Source: Candidatus Woesearchaeota archaeon (lineage in GTDB: Archaea; Nanobdellota; Nanobdellia; Woesearchaeales; GW2011-AR4). From it: 64,000 bases of DNA. Location of the stretch: contig JACPJQ010000005.1 in NCBI GenBank assembly GCA_016187465.1, positions 62,001 to 126,000 of the forward strand, given 5' to 3'. Of this stretch, positions 17,158 through 25,902 are shown piece by piece (the first letter of the stretch is position 1; every line of letters starts with the position of its first letter). The position numbers were made by a program, and so were the translations under genes. A model generated the notes under the pieces. It was not told where the DNA came from. It made no database searches and worked only from the letters and a program-made list of their open reading frames with translations.

Positions 17158-18960
17158 TTAGTACTTGCTCTCCAGCTGCAATTTTGGGTATATTCCCAAT
17201 GACTTGAATTCGTCAAGCATTAATTTGAATGCATAGCTTATCTCTATGTCGCTGACTTCCACATTTTCCCCGCACACAGGGCAGTAAGACTTGTTCTTAT
17301 AGTTGTCCTTTATCGCGATTATTCCGCAGCTCTCGCACACTGGCACTACTGTCCTGTCGCTGTCAAACCTTTCCTTAAGCAGCAGTGATGCGCCATGCGC
17401 GACAAAAGTGTCTTTTTCCATTTCACCCAGCCTTAAACCGCCTTCTTTTGCCCTGCCTTCTGTAGGCTGCCTTGTCAAAAGCTGTATTGGCCCGCGGGCT
17501 CTGGAATGCAGTTTGTTTGCAACCATATGCTTTAATTTCAGGTAGTACATGTTGCCGATGAATATCTTTGCCCGGTATTGCTCGCCCGTTTGACCGTTGT
17601 ACAAAGTTTCAACCCCGCTTTCCCTGAAGCCAAGCGAGAGCAGCTCTTTCCTTAGCCTTTCTTCAGGCTCTGCGTCAAAAGTCGTTCCGTTTATATAGCG
17701 CCCGCCAAGCGCTCCGACTTTGCCTGCTACCATTTCAATTAAATGCGCAATTGTCATTCTCGATGGAATTCCGTGAGGGGAGAATATGAGATCAGGCACA
17801 ATCCCCCTTGCCGAAAAAGGCATATCGCTTTGGGGCACTATCAATCCAACAACTCCTTTTTGCCCGTGCCTGCTTGTGAATTTGTCGCCGACTTCAGGAA
17901 CTCTTTCGTCCCTCATCCTGACTTGTATGAGCTTGTTGCCCTCTTCATTTTCAGTTATCAAAACAAAATCCACTACGCCTTCTTCCCCGTGCTTCAGATT
18001 AACCGAGCTTTCCCTTCTCGTGCTAGATGCCAGGCTGTACTCCTCCATTGAGCTCAAGAATCTCGGCGGCGAAGTCTTTCCGATTACAACATCGCCTTCT
18101 TTTACTTTCGCTTCAGCATAGATTATTCCGTCGTCTTCCAAAAACCTATAGTCTTTCTCTGTCTTGTAGCCCTTTACATCCTTATCGGGAATGCATATCT
18201 CGTCAATTAAGCCGCCGGCGTACCTAAGCTCTTCGGCGATGCTTGGCCTGTAGTATGTTGACCTTCCCAAGCCTCTTTCTATGGAGCCTTTGTTTAGTAT
18301 GATTGCGTCTTCCATGTTATAGCCCTTGTAGCTCATTATAGCAACAACAATATTTTGTCCTGCTGGGTGCTTGCCATAGTCTGAAATGTCATGCATTATT
18401 GTGTTGACAACAGGCAGCTGGGGATAATGAAGAATATTCACATCCATATCCATTCTCACGGAAAAATTGGAGGCATAAAAGCCAAGAGCCTGCTTCTGGT
18501 TCTTTGAGCCGGCATTCAGCCTTGTCGACTGGTTGAAATTGCCATAAGGGACCAATGACGTGCAGTAGCCAAGCATTGCCAGCGGAGTTATCTCCAAATG
18601 GGTGTGCTCCGGCGTCAGTTCGCTTTCAAAAAATGCAACTAATGAATTTTCCTCTTCGGCAGTATCTAGATATTCAATTACGCCTTGCTTTATCAAGTCA
18701 GACCATGATATCTCATTTCTTTCCAGCTGCTTTATGTGCCTCTCAGTCAGCAAAGGCGCACCATCTTTGACTATTATCAAAGGCCTTCGAGCCCTCCCCT
18801 TTGAGCTTTCCAGCTGAACTTCATTTGCCTTCTCATTATAGTGGACATTGAGATTTTCAGTAAGCGAGCCTTTTCTTCTTTCTTCCCTTATTTTTTGCAC
18901 AAACTCTGCAGGATTATCAATAGTCCCTACAAATTTGCTGTTTAAATAGACTTCTGCCAT
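17158..18960 (-). CDS. rpoB1: RNA polymerase subunit B' (Rpo2C)
   Basis: 600 residues. MSYKGYNMEDAIILNKGSIE, VRMRDERVPEVGDKFTSRHG and QKGVVGLIVPQSDMPFS are the C-terminal catalytic blocks of the beta equivalent. A zinc ribbon (CESCGIIAI and CPVCGENVE) is close to the end. Split B subunits are found in many euryarchaeal-type lineages. The upstream spacer is the duplicated 195-bp sequence; M1 begins exactly at its edge. Confidence 0.98.
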   Translation of the reverse strand: MAEVYLNSKFVGTIDNPAEFVQKIREERRKGSLTENLNVHYNEKANEVQLESSKGRARRPLIIVKDGAPLLTERHIKQLERNEISWSDLIKQGVIEYLDTAEEENSLVAFFESELTPEHTHLEITPLAMLGYCTSLVPYGNFNQSTRLNAGSKNQKQALGFYASNFSVRMDMDVNILHYPQLPVVNTIMHDISDYGKHPAGQNIVVAIMSYKGYNMEDAIILNKGSIERGLGRSTYYRPSIAEELRYAGGLIDEICIPDKDVKGYKTEKDYRFLEDDGIIYAEAKVKEGDVVIGKTSPPRFLSSMEEYSLASSTRRESSVNLKHGEEGVVDFVLITENEEGNKLIQVRMRDERVPEVGDKFTSRHGQKGVVGLIVPQSDMPFSARGIVPDLIFSPHGIPSRMTIAHLIEMVAGKVGALGGRYINGTTFDAEPEERLRKELLSLGFRESGVETLYNGQTGEQYRAKIFIGNMYYLKLKHMVANKLHSRARGPIQLLTRQPTEGRAKEGGLRLGEMEKDTFVAHGASLLLKERFDSDRTVVPVCESCGIIAIKDNYKNKSYCPVCGENVEVSDIEISYAFKLMLDEFKSLGIYPKLQLESKY

Positions 18961-19155
18961 TTTTTATTATTATTTGTTTAATATTTTTTATGGTTAAGTT
19001 TTGTTATTTTAACGTATTTTTCGTCTATTGTTCAATCGCTAATGTGTTTTTATGATTTTTTTCTTTAATATTGCTTCCGTTGAATTTTAGTGATATTCTT
19101 TTTTATGCGGCTTTAATGCTTTATTGTGACTGATGCTCAACCGTTAATGATTTTT
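18961..19155. repeat. Near-identical spacer, copy between B'' and B'
   Basis: Second copy of the spacer found at 15396-15592. It begins at the stop codon of B'' and ends in the first codons of B'. Identity close to 99% in AT-rich non-coding DNA indicates a recent duplication or continuing gene conversion. Confidence 0.95.
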
Positions 19156-20643
19156 TTATTTTATAACCTTCAATCCAACTGTTTTTAATGACTTCAAAAT
19201 TTCTGATTCATTTGATTCGCCGGAGATTGTGCAGAGCAGTGAAAGGTTTTTTCTGAGCCCGATGTTTGTCCCTTCCGGAGTCTCGATAGGGCAAAGCCTG
19301 CCTAGATGCGTTGAATGCAGCTCTCTTGCCTCAAAATTCTCCTGAGAAGCGCTCAGGGGGCTTACAACCCTCTGCAAATGCGACAGCGTTTCAAGATAAT
19401 TCAGCCTTTGTATTCTCTGGCTTATCCCTTTTCTTCCGCCAACCCATACCCCTGTCGCCATTGAAGAATAAATCCTCTGCGTCAGCAATTTGTCCCTTAT
19501 GATGTTTTTTATCGACGGGAATTTTCCCCTCTTGACAATCCTCTGGAAATTGTATAGCAGGTCTCCAATCAGGACTTTCAGATTCAGCCTTAGCAGATCG
19601 GCAAGCAGGTCGCCGCTCATCTTGAGCCTTTTGTTCATGTAATGGTCTTTGTCGTCGACATCAAGCTCTCCGTTTGAAACAAGTATGTATTTCTTCAGCA
19701 TCTTGCAAAGATTGTATGCCTTGTAAATCCTGTCTTCGCGCTTGATGCCGAGATGGGGAAGAAGATACTTGTCGAGAATCTCGGTCATTCGCTCTATCCT
19801 GACTTCTTTTGATTGGGTAATGCCGATTTTTTTTGCAATGTAGTCAAGAGCCTCTTCCTCGGTTTTTATGCCGACAAACTCAAGCAAGTTTATTATGACT
19901 TCGTCAAACTGCCGCTCAGGAGATATGAATGTTGTAATCTCTTCGTCCTTCAATAGGCCAAGCGCCTTAATGACAGGGACAATAGGAATCCTCTTTACCC
20001 TTGTAAAGGTAATATAAAACAGCCCGTCTTTCATCTTTTCCATTGTATGGGGAATTTTAAATGAGCCGTACTCTGAGAAAAGCTTGCCCACAGTTTCGCT
20101 GGGCCCTGTAGCGTCTTTTTCTATCAAGAATCTGTTGGACGCCAAATCTTCAATAGTGATAAGTACTTTTTCTGTTCCGTTTATGATGAAATAGCCCCCT
20201 GGCTCGTCAGGATCCTCGCCTTTTGCTATAAGCTCTTCCCTCGGCAGCTTGTGCAGATGGCACCATTTGCTTTTCAGCATGATAGGCAGGTTTCCAATCT
20301 GGGTATCAAGGCTTTCACGCTGAACTCCATTGATATGCTCGCTTACAGTTATCCAGCACGGGGCTGAGTATGTTATTTTCCTGAGCCTTGCCTCCATTGG
20401 ATAAATATTCCTTATAGAGCCGTCAGCTTCTGTCATCTTGGGCTTTTCCACCCAAATCTTATCAAGCCTTATCTTGAATTCGTCAATATTATGCGGGATT
20501 ATTGTAGGCAGGATTTCCCTGTTTTCCTCGATTATATTAAGAAGTTCCTTGTCCATGAAATTGTTGAAAGACTCTATGTCAGAGTCTACAAAGCTTTGCT
20601 CCTGAAAATACTTTTGGATAAGTGTTTTTCCGTATTTATACAT
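19156..20643 (-). CDS. rpoB2: RNA polymerase subunit B'' (Rpo2N)
   Basis: 495 residues covering the N-terminal lobe of the beta equivalent: LPIMLKSKWCHLHKLPREEL, GGYFIINGTEKVLITIEDLA, and the fork-like end HSTHLGRLCPIETPEGTNIG followed by LRKNLSLL. Start overlaps the rpoH stop by 8 bp. It pairs with B' downstream after the duplicated spacer. Confidence 0.98.
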   Translation of the reverse strand: MYKYGKTLIQKYFQEQSFVDSDIESFNNFMDKELLNIIEENREILPTIIPHNIDEFKIRLDKIWVEKPKMTEADGSIRNIYPMEARLRKITYSAPCWITVSEHINGVQRESLDTQIGNLPIMLKSKWCHLHKLPREELIAKGEDPDEPGGYFIINGTEKVLITIEDLASNRFLIEKDATGPSETVGKLFSEYGSFKIPHTMEKMKDGLFYITFTRVKRIPIVPVIKALGLLKDEEITTFISPERQFDEVIINLLEFVGIKTEEEALDYIAKKIGITQSKEVRIERMTEILDKYLLPHLGIKREDRIYKAYNLCKMLKKYILVSNGELDVDDKDHYMNKRLKMSGDLLADLLRLNLKVLIGDLLYNFQRIVKRGKFPSIKNIIRDKLLTQRIYSSMATGVWVGGRKGISQRIQRLNYLETLSHLQRVVSPLSASQENFEARELHSTHLGRLCPIETPEGTNIGLRKNLSLLCTISGESNESEILKSLKTVGLKVIK

Positions 20644-20881
20644 CAGACACCGCCCTGTAAAAGACTGACTCGCCGGCAGTCGGGCTTTTCCTAACTATCT
20701 TTATGACATCCCCTGTTTTGGCGTCCAATTCCTTTATAGCTGAATCTGCTTTTAGTATTTTTGGCAGCTCTTTAGAAGTTACGTGATACTTTTCAAGTAA
20801 CTGTGCTTTTTCTCTTTCACCAAGCTTGGAATGTTTCGGCGTCAGTATGTGCTTATCAACCTTAAACTTTGGCTTCTTCAT
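20636..20881 (-). CDS. rpoH: RNA polymerase subunit H (Rpo5)
   Basis: 81 residues, the archaeal Rpb5 C-terminal domain: VDKHILTPKHSKLGEREKAQ, LLEKYHVTSKELPKI, GDVIKIVRKSPTAGESVFYR. It stabilises the downstream DNA channel. First gene of the polymerase operon, overlapping rpoB2. A TATA box lies 27-34 bp upstream of the start codon, so the message has almost no leader. Confidence 0.97.
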   Translation of the reverse strand: MKKPKFKVDKHILTPKHSKLGEREKAQLLEKYHVTSKELPKILKADSAIKELDAKTGDVIKIVRKSPTAGESVFYRAVSDV

Positions 20882-20907
20882 CTTTTTGGTATGTCACTGC
20901 TCCAAAT

Positions 20908-20915
20908 CCTTTATA
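20908..20915 (-). promoter_or_regulatory. TATA box of the polymerase operon
   Basis: TATAAAGG on the minus strand, 27 bp before the rpoH ATG. Distance predicts a nearly leaderless transcript. It lies between rpoH and tRNA-Lys on the same strand. Confidence 0.55.
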
Positions 20916-20941
20916 CGGATTGTTAGTATGATTTTTAGTAG

Positions 20942-21069
20942 TGGGCCGGACGAGATTCGGACTCGCGACCACCTGATTAAAAGTTTCACCCCGACCATTC
21001 AGGTTGCTTATTCGACAGGTGCTCTATTGCCCAATTGATAGGACAATCACCAGGCTGAGCTACCGGCCC
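20942..21069 (-). tRNA. tRNA-Lys(UUU) with two introns
   Basis: Acceptor stem GGGCCGG/CCGGCCC with discriminator A at 20942. Removing 23 nt from the D-loop (after GCCTGGT) and about 31 nt from the 5' side of the anticodon stem leaves 74 nt with stem CCTGA/TCAGG around CTTTTAA, anticodon UUU. The D-loop insert folds as ATTGTCC/GGGCAAT. T arm GCGAG-TCCGAAT-CTCGT has C where T is usual in the loop. The second intron is at a non-standard site; its exact edge is ambiguous because ACCTG occurs twice. Confidence 0.85.
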
Positions 21070-21083
21070 ATCATCATTAAAAG

Positions 21084-21221
21084 CGCCCTGGTCGGGACTT
21101 CCAATCGAAACCTTTACGGTCGCGTTATTTTGAACCCGAATCGAAGCCGATCTGCAAGCCAACGAGACAAAGCCTCGCATTCGACAGGGCTTCATGCTGA
21201 GCCGGATTACACCACCAGGGC
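21084..21221 (-). tRNA. tRNA-Asp(GUC) with two introns
   Basis: Acceptor GCCCTGG/CCAGGGC with discriminator G, as expected for Asp. Anticodon stem AAGCC/GGCTT encloses CTGTCG then an intron of about 32 nt at the canonical 37/38 site. T stem TCGGG/CCCGA encloses TTCAA, an insert of about 31 nt and then GT, giving a second intron in the T-loop. Spliced length about 75 nt. It is 14 bp from tRNA-Lys on the same strand; neither encodes CCA. Confidence 0.85.
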
Positions 21222-21681
21222 ATATAACGGCTTAATAAGGGCATAGCAATCCCCCTTTAGCAAAACCGACGATGAAATCATAGTCTTTTGTCTAAAGAAG
21301 GATTATTTTTCATTACAAATGGGATATTGAAGTTATTTATAAAGGTTACGGAATTTTATATGTAAAAATCAACTGCTAAAATCCTTATTTTCAATCCGCT
21401 CGCGTGACATGCGAGGTGAGCTCGGCGAGCCTCGCTCACCATGTAACTGCTCGCATATTCTTGTACTCGGCTTTCACTTTTATCAATTACGTTCAAGCCT
21501 CGCCTATTCATTGCAATAAACATTAAAAACGGTTTACTTTTACAATGCTATGAGATTCAAAAGTCGCTCTCGTTATTGTTTTTCAGTTTTTTATTATACT
21601 GTTTCCGTATATTGAAAAAAAATTATTGATTATTTATTTTTCTCGCAAATATTTAAATACACAAATCAAATCCTTGAAATT
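21222..21681. other. 460-bp spacer between tRNA-Asp and eL41
   Basis: No gene found. It contains the palindromic repeat P2 (21405-21456) in otherwise AT-rich DNA, and probably the promoter of the tRNAs (minus strand) and of eL41 (plus strand; TTTAAATAC at about 21652-21660, roughly 24 bp before the start). Confidence 0.6.
21405..21456. repeat. G+C-rich palindromic repeat P2
   Basis: Same orientation and order of blocks as P1 at 12454-12510: TGACATGCGAGG, TGAGCTCGGCGAGC, CCTCGCTCACCAT, then CTCGCAT. The dyad (CGAGC/GCTCG) is kept although several bases differ. Confidence 0.6.
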
Positions 21682-21792
21682 ATGAAAAGAAGCTCCCGTC
21701 GGTGGAAGAAAAAGCAGCAGATGAGATGGAAATGGCAGCGCAAGCGAATCAAGAAAGAGAGAAGATTAAGAAAGCAGCATAGGGCGACTTAA
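21682..21792 (+). CDS. rpl41e: Ribosomal protein eL41
   Basis: A 36-residue, extremely basic peptide: MRWKWQRKRIKKERRLRKQH follows a short KRSSRRWKKKQQ lead. The single-helix, Arg/Lys-rich composition and the M-R-x-K-W opening are those of eL41, which bridges the ribosomal subunits. If the ATG of MRWKW is used the protein is 23 residues, closer to the usual 25. Preceded by a TATA-like TTTAAATAC. Confidence 0.75.
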   Translation: MKRSSRRWKKKQQMRWKWQRKRIKKERRLRKQHRAT

Positions 21793-21804
21793 AATCAGAA
21801 TATC

Positions 21805-22167
21805 ATGACCACTACAACAATAAGATTGATGAATTATTATCAATTTTCAATTATGCCTAGAGATGAAAAGGTAGATTATTTAAAATCTTTATCAAGAGTT
21901 CACAAACCTATTGCTAAAGCTGCTTTTGGCACTTTTTTGAAAATAAGTGGGGATACATCAGAAACATTTAGGGGGGATTTTGTCCAATTTAGAGATCTAG
22001 GCAGTATAGCAGAAGAGAATAATGTTCTTGAGGTAAATTCGAGATTAGCAGATCTAATAGTTGAAGGAAGTAATCATGAGCAAGACCCCAAAGTAAAGGA
22101 GTTGTTGTTAAGATTACAAAGTGAGTTTTCTGATTACGAGCAGTTCCTAAGGGAAGAATTAAATTAA
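21805..22167 (+). CDS. Unknown 120-residue protein
   Basis: Mostly helical and acidic: YYQFSIMPRDEKVDYLKSLS, then AAFGTFLKISGDTSETFRGD, then VKELLLRLQSEFSDYEQFLR. No membrane span or known motif. Starts 12 bp after eL41 and probably shares its transcript; M17 (MPRDEK) is another possible start. The transposon's target duplication begins on its stop codon, so the gene is intact but has lost its original downstream region. Confidence 0.6.
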   Translation: MTTTTIRLMNYYQFSIMPRDEKVDYLKSLSRVHKPIAKAAFGTFLKISGDTSETFRGDFVQFRDLGSIAEENNVLEVNSRLADLIVEGSNHEQDPKVKELLLRLQSEFSDYEQFLREELN

Positions 22168-22175
22168 ATCTCCCC

Positions 22176-22240
22176 AGCTTTGCACAAATAGTCCCTAAAA
22201 AGTGCCTCTTGCACAATAAGTAGGTTTTCTGCACAAAAAG
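22176..22240. repeat. Left end of transposon with three iterated motifs
   Basis: TTTGCACAAATAGT, CTTGCACAATAAGTAGG and TCTGCACAAAAAGTAAT follow one another here. The same motif occurs at the right end, so these are probable transposase-binding sites. Confidence 0.75.
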
Positions 22241-22243
22241 TAA

Positions 22244-22585
22244 TCAAATAATATTATAGCTATGTAGTAAAGCCCATAAACCAATAAATAAGGCAAGGAC
22301 TGTAACAAACAAAACCCCTTTAGTTAATCTCGTTGTAGTTTGTATCTCTTTAATCATATCCTCTAATAGATAATTGGTTTTAAATGGTTGAGCTTTTTCT
22401 TTTGCTCTATGTTTAAGCCAACTATTATCTAAAAATTTAGGAAGAGGCTTATTAAATATAGGATTCAATTTTTTATAAAAGGCGTCCATTACAGGTTTGA
22501 CAATTTTCTCCTGTTCTTCTTCCGATAAATCAGACAATCTTTTCCCTTCTTTTCCTACTAATCTTGACAATTTACTCATAAACAT
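22244..22585 (-). CDS. Unknown protein with C-terminal membrane anchor
   Basis: 113 residues. LSDLSEEEQEKIVKPVMDAF and a positively charged middle are followed by one hydrophobic span near the end (GVLFVTVLALFIGLWALLHS). Tail-anchored topology is likely. It is the leftmost cargo gene, between the true left end and an internal, diverged copy of the end at 22624-22679, so it may have been captured separately. No family recognised. Confidence 0.55.
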   Translation of the reverse strand: MFMSKLSRLVGKEGKRLSDLSEEEQEKIVKPVMDAFYKKLNPIFNKPLPKFLDNSWLKHRAKEKAQPFKTNYLLEDMIKEIQTTTRLTKGVLFVTVLALFIGLWALLHSYNII

Positions 22586-22623
22586 TTTATAGAAGTTAGG
22601 TATTTAAAGCTTATTTATTTTCA

Positions 22624-22679
22624 AGCTTTGTGTAATAAATGGCTTCTGTGTATAAAGTAGCCTTTCTGTGTAAAAAGTC
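22624..22679. repeat. Diverged internal copy of transposon left end
   Basis: AGCTTTGTGTAATAAATGGC, TTCTGTGTATAAAGTAGCC and TTTCTGTGTAAAAAGTC parallel the three motifs at 22176-22240, but every GCACAA has become GTGTAA/GTGTAT. The consistent change suggests the end of a related transposon with different transposase specificity. Confidence 0.6.
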
Positions 22680-22688
22680 AAAATATGT

Positions 22689-23765
22689 TTACTTTCCAGA
22701 TTTAGTTCTGTTGTCTTGTTTGCATAGCATTTGGCAATTTTCTGCGGATGTTTTTCCGCCTTCATGCCACGGCTTTATATGGTCTGCTTCCATCCCATCT
22801 ATCTCAAATTGTTTTTTACACTTTGGACAAATACCTTTCTGTCTTTCGTAAGCTTCTCTTTTTTGATTATCTGTAAAAGTACGAATATTCAAATATTTTT
22901 CATTTCTCGTTAAAACATATACATAAATACCAGATTTTTTTGTAACATCATCATCTTGCATTAATTGGGTTATTTCTTTTTCCAATTTCTTTGAATCAAG
23001 TTTTTTATCTTTAAAGTCATTATATAAAACGCCCCAAGGTACAGATTTCATCTCTTTACGATAATTAGGAAAAGTAACTTTCGCCCAATTTATGACTGCT
23101 TGAAAATATAACCATAATTCATTCGCATTAGGCTCATGTTGATATTTTGACATATAATCTTCTATTTTTCCTTTTGAAATCCAGTCAATAGCAGTTTCTA
23201 AATACTCTTGTCGGATAGCAACGCCACTTAAATAATCATCACCAATTTTTGGGCGACTGCTTTTAGAAAAATAGCGTTTGGCATCAGAAACCCACGAACC
23301 TGAATAAACAGCATTTCGCAATTCTTGGTCGGTAAGTTCTGCTCCCGCAATGTTAATCGTTCTAAACCACTCTAATTTTTCGCTATCAGTTCCTGAACAG
23401 AAATAAATCATCAAAGGGTAGTTTAATATTTGTTCTCTTTTATCTTTTGGTAGATTGTGAAATGCTAATCCGTTAATTGAAAAGTCGCCAGCAACATATT
23501 GACAAAGTGAGATTATTCTTTGCTGTCCGTCTATCACTTCAAAGCTTCCATCATCACGCACTGCCCAGTACATTACATTTAGAGGAAAATTCTTTGTAAC
23601 AGTATTGATAACAGCATCACGCTGTTTATCTTTATAAACAAATTCTCTTTGGAATGGTGGACGAATGTCAAGTTTGCCACTGAACCCAACTACCCCCTCT
23701 TCTGCGTTGTCTTGATACCCCTTAGATAATTCTCCAACTGTGATTTCTTTGAGTTTTATTTTCAT
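22689..23765 (-). CDS. DUF262 (ParB/DndB-like) plus HNH endonuclease protein
   Basis: 358 residues. N-terminal DUF262: IRPPFQREFVYKDKQRDAVI and FEVIDGQQRIISLCQY (the D-G-Q-Q-R NTP-binding motif near residue 80). C-terminal HNH: GICPKCKKQFE, EADHIKPWHEGGKTSAENCQ and LCKQDNRTKS. The architecture is that of GmrSD-like and other DNA-restriction nucleases. It follows the EcoRI-type methylase by 27 bp, so it is the likely cutting component of the cargo. Both catalytic motifs look intact. Confidence 0.85.
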   Translation of the reverse strand: MKIKLKEITVGELSKGYQDNAEEGVVGFSGKLDIRPPFQREFVYKDKQRDAVINTVTKNFPLNVMYWAVRDDGSFEVIDGQQRIISLCQYVAGDFSINGLAFHNLPKDKREQILNYPLMIYFCSGTDSEKLEWFRTINIAGAELTDQELRNAVYSGSWVSDAKRYFSKSSRPKIGDDYLSGVAIRQEYLETAIDWISKGKIEDYMSKYQHEPNANELWLYFQAVINWAKVTFPNYRKEMKSVPWGVLYNDFKDKKLDSKKLEKEITQLMQDDDVTKKSGIYVYVLTRNEKYLNIRTFTDNQKREAYERQKGICPKCKKQFEIDGMEADHIKPWHEGGKTSAENCQMLCKQDNRTKSGK

Positions 23766-23792
23766 AGAAGTAGTATAAAAAGACCCGTTTAT

Positions 23793-24803
23793 TTAAACTT
23801 TCTTGTTCTTAATAATTATACGAGCAAATTTTGGAGACCCATTTATCTTGGTTAAATACGTTCCCTTTGTTTTAATAGTTGGTCCAGTTAGCATACTATA
23901 TCTTCCTATACCATCCAAAATTTCAAATTGTTCGGGATTATGTTTGTCTAAAAAAGTAACTGGAACACCCATAGCACCCTTATAATCCATTGGAATATCT
24001 GTTACCTTATCAACATTTATTGCATTATAATGGTCATATTTTGGATATTCATCTTCATGTCCTTTATATGTTTTATATAATATTAAATCTTCATGTCTTT
24101 TCTTAGTATCAAAATTTGTAAACCAAACAACGCTTCCCATGCTAAAAAACTTTTTGCCATCCTCAATTTTTTTTCTGGATTCAGTAGTTATTTCATAATT
24201 GTTAGGGACTTGAAACCATTTTGTCCCATTATTATCTACTCCCAACCAAATTTTATTTTCTTTTATCAATTTAAAAATTTCTTTATAGGATATTGCATTT
24301 TGTTGAGCGAGTATTATGAAGTGATTATTATATTTTATCAACTGTGCAACATACTCTCTGAACAACGAAAAAGGTGGGTTGGTAACAACAATATCGGCTT
24401 GTTTCAGCAGTTCAATACATTCTTTACTACGAAAATCTCCATCACCTTTCAAATGCTTAATCCCAATTTCTTCTGGGTCAGGAATGTTATTTTGGTTTTT
24501 ATCACCAGTATATTCCAAGTAAATAGCTTTTTCAGATTTGTTTTCACTAAACAAATTCATCTGCTGATTTTTATAGCAGGTAGTAATCAGTTTCTTTAAA
24601 CCTAACTGCTCAAAATTGTATGAAAAATAATGAAAAAAATTACTTACACGAGGGTCATCACAATTACAAAGAACTATTTTGTTTTTGAATTGTTTTTTAT
24701 AGTGTTTTAACTCTTTTTCAATATCAGTTAATTAAGTATAAAAATCATCGTTCTTTGATAGATTTGCCTTACGTAAACTTTTATTTAATGATTTTTTTTC
24801 CAT
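23793..24803 (-). pseudogene. EcoRI-family adenine methyltransferase with in-frame stop
   Basis: Starting at the ATG at 24803 the frame reads SLRKANLSKNDDFYT, then TAA at 24732-24734 where the family has Gln, then LTDIEKELKHYKKQFKNK, IVLCNCDDPRVSNFF and on to ADIVVTNPPFSLFREYVAQL (NPPF motif). Total 336 codons, the usual family length. Only one base separates it from an intact gene (CAA to TAA). Restarting at 24560 would lose the SAM-binding region, so the enzyme is probably inactive, unless this is a sequencing error. Confidence 0.85.
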
Positions 24804-24804
24804 T

Positions 24805-25902
24805 TTAGCCAACAGCAGTAGAGCCATATCTATTCCAAAACATAGCCCATTTGGATTTGCTGTTTGTGATATATTCTATAATATTTTCCTTTGCTAATAA
24901 TTTGCTGTTTAAAGTTTCAAAATCTTGCTGTTCAAACCATGTGCTATACCAAATTATCGCCTGAAATTTACCCAATGCTTCGGCAATCGTAACTTTGTTT
25001 TTTAAAAGGTCTATCAGTCCTACTTCGTGCCATGCTTCTTGGTCTGGATTAGTAGAATATCCGCCTTGTGTTGTATCGTAAAATTGTTCAAGATATTCTT
25101 TTGCTTTTTCCTTATCTCTTAACATTGCTTTCATTTGTGCTTGGGACATTTGATAAGGCGAAAAAATATCTATTCCGAAAGTTGAATAGGCAAAAGAAGA
25201 ATTAACGCTGTCTAATTTTGCTAATCTTCTCATTGCATTGAACCCCACAAATAAAGCACATATATCATTTGGCTTTAAATTCGCATTGATGGCTCTTAAA
25301 CGAGAAAGGTTGGCAAAGTCAATGGGCTTTATATCAGGATATAAATGAATACCCACTAATTTTGATTCTTTAATCTCATGTTGAGCAACATCTTGGAATG
25401 TATCTTCATTATGCCTACTTGATAAAACAGGCATAATATCTTGGCTTGGCAATATTCTTTTTATTGCATTGCCCTTATGTGCAATCCAATCATCTACATT
25501 AGCGTTGATAGGCAATGGATAAGGAATGATTTGAAGACGTTGATTAGCCATTGTTATAAAAGATGTTTCAGCTTCATCCCAATCTAATTTTATCCATTGC
25601 TTAAGATTTCTTTGCTGAAATGGAATTAAAATTCTGTTTTGATTGTCAGCATAGGCTCTGGCTATATGTGTATCTGTAAGGTCAAATCCTATATTTTTCT
25701 CAAAAAATATGTGATGGGTCTGATAAAATGTATTTGGAAAAACACCTTTTCCTTCTTCTATTCTTTGTCTTTCATAAGAATAAATTTGATTTGTTACAGC
25801 GTGTTTTCTATTGAGTATCTGCCTATTGCCTAAATTAGTCCTCTTTAGCAAAAATCTGGATTCCTTATCTACAACTTCAACTTTTGTGTAATCTAATATC
25901 AT
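24805..25902 (-). CDS. Unknown 365-residue protein of the restriction cargo
   Basis: Begins MILDYTKVEVVDKESRFLLK. Noticeable stretches are YQTHHIFFEKNIGFDLTDTH, IMPVLSSRHNEDTFQDVAQH and ICALFVGFNAMRRLAKLDSV. No membrane span or nuclease motif that I can name. It ends 1 bp before the methylase ATG and overlaps the winged-helix gene by 4 bp, so it belongs to the same operon; a specificity or restriction role is possible only by context. Confidence 0.7.
   Translation of the reverse strand: MILDYTKVEVVDKESRFLLKRTNLGNRQILNRKHAVTNQIYSYERQRIEEGKGVFPNTFYQTHHIFFEKNIGFDLTDTHIARAYADNQNRILIPFQQRNLKQWIKLDWDEAETSFITMANQRLQIIPYPLPINANVDDWIAHKGNAIKRILPSQDIMPVLSSRHNEDTFQDVAQHEIKESKLVGIHLYPDIKPIDFANLSRLRAINANLKPNDICALFVGFNAMRRLAKLDSVNSSFAYSTFGIDIFSPYQMSQAQMKAMLRDKEKAKEYLEQFYDTTQGGYSTNPDQEAWHEVGLIDLLKNKVTIAEALGKFQAIIWYSTWFEQQDFETLNSKLLAKENIIEYITNSKSKWAMFWNRYGSTAVG

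Noticed and set aside
20942-21221. Trans-split tRNA halves
   Set aside because: Both halves of each tRNA lie in order on the same strand within 140 bp, so cis introns explain them.
24732-24734. Recoded stop codon in the methylase
   Set aside because: TAA is not a known recoding signal in archaea (TAG can encode pyrrolysine), and other genes here end normally with TAA.
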